Below, one piece after another: positions 59,186-64,000 of a stretch of 64,000 nucleotides of DNA; the stretch's first letter is position 1, and each line of letters opens with the position of its first letter. Under the pieces are notes generated by a model. It did no database searches. It had not been told where the DNA came from and was given only the letters and a program-made list of their open reading frames with translations. The stretch is from Anaeromyces robustus. Taxonomy: Eukaryota > Neocallimastigomycota > Neocallimastigomycetes > Neocallimastigales > Neocallimastigaceae. The stretch spans positions 50,001 through 114,000 of the forward strand of contig MCFG01000133.1 in assembly GCA_002104895.1 (NCBI GenBank). The letters run 5' to 3'. Both the position numbers and the translations under genes were made by a program.

Positions 59186-60212
59186 GTATGGGTGGTTTAG
59201 TTTAAACAACGGTCAGGTCAAGATTAGGTTAATAATCTTACAAAGATTATAAAAATTTGAAAAATTAATTCCTATTTATACTATTTTTAAAACTAATAAT
59301 TATTAACACATTTAATTATTATAATTTAATATTAATATATTGATGTATAAAATTAAATAAAATATATGAATAAAGTAATATTGATTAAAAATCTAATAAT
59401 AAAAACTAGTATGTAATTATTAATAATAAAATAAAGAGTTATAATTTAAGATTTAAATTTATAATTATATGATTATCTAGTATACTAATTAATTAATTAT
59501 ATATATAACAATTATTTATATCTTTAATTTTTATATTATTTTCTGAATATTTAAATTTAAATAAAATAGTTACTTGAATTATTTAGAAACTTAGAATTCT
59601 AAAAAATTCTAAATATTTGAAAATACTTTTAAGGAATTTTTTAGAATAAAATAATAATTATTTATTCTAATAATTATTAATTAAATATTATAATAATTAT
59701 TTATTCTAATAATTATAATAATTATTAATTAAATATTATAATAATTTATCTAAAACTAATATAACTATTTTAAATAGTATTTAAAATTATTATTAATACT
59801 TAATTCTGTAAATTCTCTATTATTATAGTTAATAAAATAATAATTGATTTAAAGATTTTATCTATATAATTTTTAATTTTTTTATTTAAAAGTCCTTCTA
59901 AATAATTAGATTATATATTCTATATTTCTAAATTCTTTAAAGTTCAATATCTCGCGAGATAATGTTCCAAATGGGCCGGAATTAAGATTTATAGTTATTT
60001 TTTCTTCAGATTCTTTTTACTAATTTATTAAGGGTTAAATTAAGTTGAATTATATTTATTTAAATTGTCCAAACCCTTTGCTTTTAAATTTAAATACTTT
60101 TTAATATTTATTTATTTTATTGAAAATCGAATTTTAAATGATTTAGTCAATAACGAAATTTAATTTCAATAAATCTAATAGTGAATTTCAATTTTAAATC
60201 CTCTAATATTAG
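59186..60212 (-). mobile_element. LTR retrotransposon family A, diverged LTR near tRNA-Met
   Basis: Minus orientation. GGTGGTTTAG...CGGTCAGGTCAAGAT at the left corresponds to the TTGACCTGACC end of family A; the AAAGTTCAATATCTCGCGAG block, AAGGGTTAAATTAAGTTGAA and ATCCTCTAATATTAGGG correspond to the 5' part. TATA-type box near 59285 on the minus strand. Diverged and old; no target duplication seen. Confidence 0.65.
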
Positions 60213-60279
60213 GGAAAATATCACTTTTTTACTAAAAACTTATGATATTTACTACCTTGTATATCTCATTTAAGTGTAA

Positions 60280-60352
60280 GCGAAGTTGGCGCAGTCGGCA
60301 GCGCGTAAGTCTCATAATCTTAAGGTCGTGAGTTCGAACCTCACACTTCGCA
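60280..60352 (+). tRNA. Elongator tRNA-Met (CAT)
   Basis: 73 nt including discriminator A. Acceptor GCGAAGT pairs ACTTCGC, D arm GCGC/GCGC around AGTCGGCA, anticodon loop CTCATAA (CAT) in a TAAGT/TCTTA stem, T arm GTGAG TTCGAAC CTCAC. The regular TTCGAAC loop and G1-C72 separate it from the initiator at 48361. A short T-run at 60359-60362 (AATTTTTC) may terminate transcription. Confidence 0.96.
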
Positions 60353-60923
<571 letters not shown>

Positions 60924-62309
60924 ATGTCATCAATAGCGGATTATATTGCAAAGAATTATTTATCAACAGATAAAAAAAAGAAGAAAAAAAAGGTTAAGAA
61001 AAAGACTAATGTGGGAACTATAATACATGACGATGATGATACCATTAAGATTTCAAAAGATGATTCCGATGATAAGGAAAAAGAACATAAAAGATTATTA
61101 AAAGAAGCTTTAAGAAAGGAAAAAGAAGAAAAAGATAAAATTATGAGTAAATTTAAAATAGCAAATGAAAGTTCTTGGGTTACGGTTGAAGAAGGAAATT
61201 CAAATAATCAAAATAATAATTTAAATGTTAGTGAAAATAATAGAGGAAGGAGTCGAAGTCGAAGTCGAAGTTATAGTCCAGGTGAAAAAGGTAAACGCAT
61301 ATATTCAGATAATGAATCAGTAAAAAGTAGAAGTAGAAGTAGAAGTTTAAGTAGAAGTGTAAGTAGAAGTGTAAGTAGAAGTTTAAGTAGAAGTCGTAGT
61401 AGAAGTTCAAGTCCTAAAAGACGTAAAAGAGTATATTCAGATGATGAATCTTCAGTGAATAGGAGTAGAAGTAGAAGTAGAAGTAGAAGCTCAAGTCCTA
61501 TACGAAAACGAAAACGTGTATATTCTGATGATGAGTCATCAATAAGTGGAAGTAGAAGTAGAAGTAGAAGTAGAAGTAGAAGTTTAAGTAGAAGCAAAAG
61601 CAGAAGTAGAAGTAGAAGTAAAAGTCCTATACAAAAACGTAATCGTGTTTATTTAGATGATGAAGAAAGTAAAGATAATAAAAATAATAAAAAAGATAAA
61701 GCAGTTAGAATGTCTGATGGTTCTTTAGCAGGTTTACAAGCAGGTAAAGATTTAAAATTAGATGCTAAAAGAAAACAAAAAGCACAACAAGAAATGTTAT
61801 CAAGAATGACATCTGAAGAAAGTGGAAAGTATGCAAAAACAATTTATCGTGATAAATATGGTAAGAAGGTTGATCTTGCAGTTGAAAAAGCAAGATTAGC
61901 AGCGGAACAGAGACAAAAAGAAGCCGAAGCTGAAAAGGATATGGTTTGGGGAAAAGGTTTAGTACAACAAAGAGAAAGAGAAGAAATGGTAAAAAAATTA
62001 AAACAAGAAAGAGATAGATCATTTGCAGTATATAGAGATGATAAAGAATTAAATGAAGAACAAATGGAAAAAGATAGATGGGGAGATCCAATGGCAAAAT
62101 TAATTAAGAAAAAGAGTTCTAAAAATAAAACTATACGTCCTAAATATAATGGTCCACCACCTCCACCAAATAGATTTAATATTGAACCAGGATATCGTTG
62201 GGATGGTGTTGATCGTTCCAATGGATTTGAAGAAAAATATTTCCAAATGAAAAATCAAAAAGAATCAACAAGTGAAGTAGCATATAAATGGTCAACAGAA
62301 GATATGTAA
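60924..62309 (+). CDS. BUD13: BUD13/CWC26, pre-mRNA splicing factor of the RES complex
   Basis: 461 aa, one exon. BUD13 works with Snu17/RBMX2 and Pml1/SNIP1 in the RES complex, which joins the activated spliceosome and helps splicing and retention of unspliced RNA in the nucleus. The N-terminus MSSIADYIAKNYLS and a Lys-rich segment match family starts; ESSWVTVEE (about 84-92) corresponds to the conserved Trp segment. Residues about 108-245 are four RS blocks separated by a recurring KRxRVYSDDESS spacer. The C-terminal Bud13 domain (about 255-461) is complete: MSDGSLAGLQAG, YRDKYGKKVDL, WGKGLVQ, WGDPMAKL, and the signature PPPPPNRFNIEPGYRWDGVD followed by RSNGFE. The start is supported by the conserved N-terminus. 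Lack of introns is notable for a splicing gene in this genome. Confidence 0.96.
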   Translation: MSSIADYIAKNYLSTDKKKKKKKVKKKTNVGTIIHDDDDTIKISKDDSDDKEKEHKRLLKEALRKEKEEKDKIMSKFKIANESSWVTVEEGNSNNQNNNLNVSENNRGRSRSRSRSYSPGEKGKRIYSDNESVKSRSRSRSLSRSVSRSVSRSLSRSRSRSSSPKRRKRVYSDDESSVNRSRSRSRSRSSSPIRKRKRVYSDDESSISGSRSRSRSRSRSLSRSKSRSRSRSKSPIQKRNRVYLDDEESKDNKNNKKDKAVRMSDGSLAGLQAGKDLKLDAKRKQKAQQEMLSRMTSEESGKYAKTIYRDKYGKKVDLAVEKARLAAEQRQKEAEAEKDMVWGKGLVQQREREEMVKKLKQERDRSFAVYRDDKELNEEQMEKDRWGDPMAKLIKKKSSKNKTIRPKYNGPPPPPNRFNIEPGYRWDGVDRSNGFEEKYFQMKNQKESTSEVAYKWSTEDM

Positions 62310-62553
62310 TATAGAAAAATTAATAATATTAATAATAAAAATAAAAATAAAGATAATAATAATAATATATATATATATATATATATAAAAGAGATTGAAT
62401 TATATGTATAAATTTAGTAATTAATTAAATATTAAAAATTATTTATTTTCATTACTTTCATCATTAAATATTTATAAATTAATAAAAAATAATAAATTAA
62501 AAAATAATATAAATCTATTGAGTGTTTTGAATATTTTAGTTATTTATTTATTT

Positions 62554-62592
<39 letters not shown>

Positions 62593-62795
62593 TTTTTTTT
62601 ATATTATTTTTTTTTAATTTTTAATTTTTTAATATTTAATTTTTTTAATATTTAATTTTTAATTTTTACTTATAAAATGTTTTTTATACATCAATAAATA
62701 TAATATTTAATATGATAATAATAAATTATAAAATTAGTAATTATAATACAATAAAATAATAAGAGTCGAAACTAAAATATATGTTAATATAAAGA
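62310..62795. other. Intergenic region downstream of BUD13
   Basis: A (TA)n run at about 62367-62388 and (ATTT)n at about 62555-62600. No gene seen. Confidence 0.6.
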
Positions 62796-63185
62796 TATAT
62801 AAAGATATTTTTATGTTATAGTATTATATTTTTTATCAATGTAAAATTTAGTGATAACATGATGAAAAAGAAGAATAAATTTTATTAAAGTTTTGTATTA
62901 ATTCTATTTTTAATAATTTAGTTTCATTTAATTCTTTTGTCAATATTTTTAATTGATCAAATATTTTTGCCAATTTTAATTTTACTAGATTATATAAAGA
63001 TATTTTTATGTTATAGTATTATATTTTTTATCAATGTAAAATTTAGTGATAACATGATGAAAAAGAAGAATAAATTTTATTAAAGTTTTGTATTAATTCT
63101 ATTTTTAATAATTTAGTTTCATTTAATTCTTTTGTCAATATTTTTAATTGATCAAATATTTTTGCCAATTTTAATTTTACTAGAT
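62796..63185. repeat. 195-bp tandem duplication covering the 3' end of the next gene
   Basis: 62796-62990 and 62991-63185 look identical. The right copy contains the last 46 codons or so and the stop of the minus-strand gene 63043-64000; the left copy is the same tail standing free downstream. 195 is a multiple of three, so the event left the right-hand frame open. Confidence 0.92.
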
Positions 63186-64000
63186 TATTATAAGGAAAAG
63201 AAATAGATGAAAGAAAGAAAAAGGGATTATTAGACAAATCTGTAGGCATTGATGAAAATTTTGAAATATTATCAACTGTTATGAAATCAGAATAATTTTG
63301 ATCTTGTATAATGATATGTAAATATTCTTCAATAAATTGATTTAATTCTAATGTAAAAATATCTATAAGATTATATATTATTATTATCATTTTTATTATT
63401 TTATACATAATTATTAATTATAAAAAAGAAAATTATTAACTTTCGTTTTTAATTTATTTTATTTTACTTTTTTTTTTTTTTTTTTTTTTGAATTATATAT
63501 TAATAATTTAGAAAATATATAATAATAATTACATTGTAAAATTTGTATATTTTCATCATTATGAGATAATTCTTTGTAATAGTATAAATTTGTTGAATCC
63601 AAAATTTGTTCTAATAGAAAAAATACAGTTGATAGTATCTCGTAATCTATTATTAGTAATATATATATTTTTTAAGTAAAAATTTTAGTAAGAAAAAAAA
63701 AAAAAAGAAAATAGTGTATTATTGAATAAATAAATATTATACATAGTAATTTAATAATATTTTAAAGTACCAGTAAGGAATGAAATTCCTAATTCATCAA
63801 TAATAAATTCTTCTTCTTCTTCTTTTTCTTTTATACCTGCCTCATAATTTTCATTTTCAAATGAAGGAATATCTATATTTTCATTTTCTCTGTTTAAATT
63901 ATCAACTTCTCCTAAGTGAAGAAAGTATCGATGAAGATAATTTCGACATTCTTTAAAAAGAAGTGTTAATGTATATAAATATAGAGTACATGATGATTTT
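63043..64000 (-). CDS. Unrecognised protein, three 3' exons (5' end beyond the window)
   Basis: Minus-strand exons from frame and GT..AG: 64000-63771 (open at the window edge), 63646-63533, and 63362-63043 with the stop. Introns are 124 and 170 bp. The first exon reads ...FKECRNYLHRYFLHLGEV, an acidic stretch with KEKEEEEEF, and IIDELGISFLT. The second reads YEILSTVFFLLEQILDSTNL. The last reads FTLELNQFIEEYLHIII and ends in a likely amphipathic helix (LVKLKLAKIFDQLKILTKEL) and SSFSSCYH. The mostly helical composition suggests a scaffold or complex subunit, but I do not recognise the family. Both junctions keep the frame and make sense, so the exon model is fairly sure. The last exon end is duplicated downstream. 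Confidence 0.72.

Noticed and set aside
61228-62221. Several minus-strand frames rich in Leu or Phe opposite BUD13
   Set aside because: They are mirror frames of the RS repeats and the C-terminal domain; the plus-strand gene is certain.

Overview
The window is nuclear DNA of a very AT-rich eukaryote. The best fit is an anaerobic gut fungus (Neocallimastigomycota): extreme AT bias, long homopolymers and (AAAT)n/(AAT)n tracts, Asn-runs in proteins, secreted leucine-rich-repeat (LRR) and Cys-rich proteins, GT2 glycosyltransferase paralogs and spliceosomal introns of about 90-220 bp. This is inference; no species-diagnostic gene is present. Host genes seen: a 7-exon secreted LRR protein (123-1554), a type II membrane GT2 enzyme (2400-3368, minus), a Cys-rich type I membrane protein (7008-7778), a defensin-like secreted peptide (40680-40901, minus), a second GT2 with the opposite membrane topology (56337-57428), the splicing factor BUD13 (60924-62309) and the 3' part of an unrecognised three-exon gene (63043-64000, minus). 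Five tRNA genes are present: Cys x2, Ser, initiator Met and elongator Met.

Region by region: 1-4.3 kb holds ordinary host genes. 5.5-12.6 kb is an old endogenised large DNA virus (Nucleocytoviricota) in ruins: capping-enzyme methyltransferase, probable RNA polymerase large subunit, a zinc-binding protein and a D6/D11-type helicase, with one intact membrane-protein gene among them. 12.8-36.4 kb is a nest of LTR retroelements. I name four families by their ends: A (TGTCGCG...TTTAACA, about 1.3 kb LTR), B (TGATACAATATTCCC...TGCATCA, about 1.2 kb), C (TGATAAAGAATG...TGTTTCA, about 1.03 kb) and G (TGTAACGAATC...CCGTTACA, about 0.7 kb; gag-only). A young family G element (27531-32741) sits inside an older one (24652-35127). 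36.4-47.3 kb is dominated by fold-back DNA transposons with TTGCATTTCGCAA-type termini and remnants of a probable MULE transposase; the defensin-like gene lies between two of them. 47.6-54 kb and 58-60 kb carry more family A/B/C remnants, plus a 28S rRNA gene fragment at 54.5 kb. The end holds ordinary host genes again.

Most notable: (i) family B and C LTRs start 14-16 bp upstream of the mature 5' ends of three tRNA genes, the geometry of Ty3-style integration at Pol III start sites; (ii) the family G LTR carries a tRNA-Glu-like segment with A and B boxes at exact canonical spacing, which recalls the 5S-bearing LTRs of plant Cassandra elements; (iii) a beta-defensin-like secreted peptide in what is probably a gut fungus; (iv) the viral graveyard; (v) a short inverted-repeat element whose empty target site can be read in sibling copies within the same window. 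All assignments are by reading; no database search was run.
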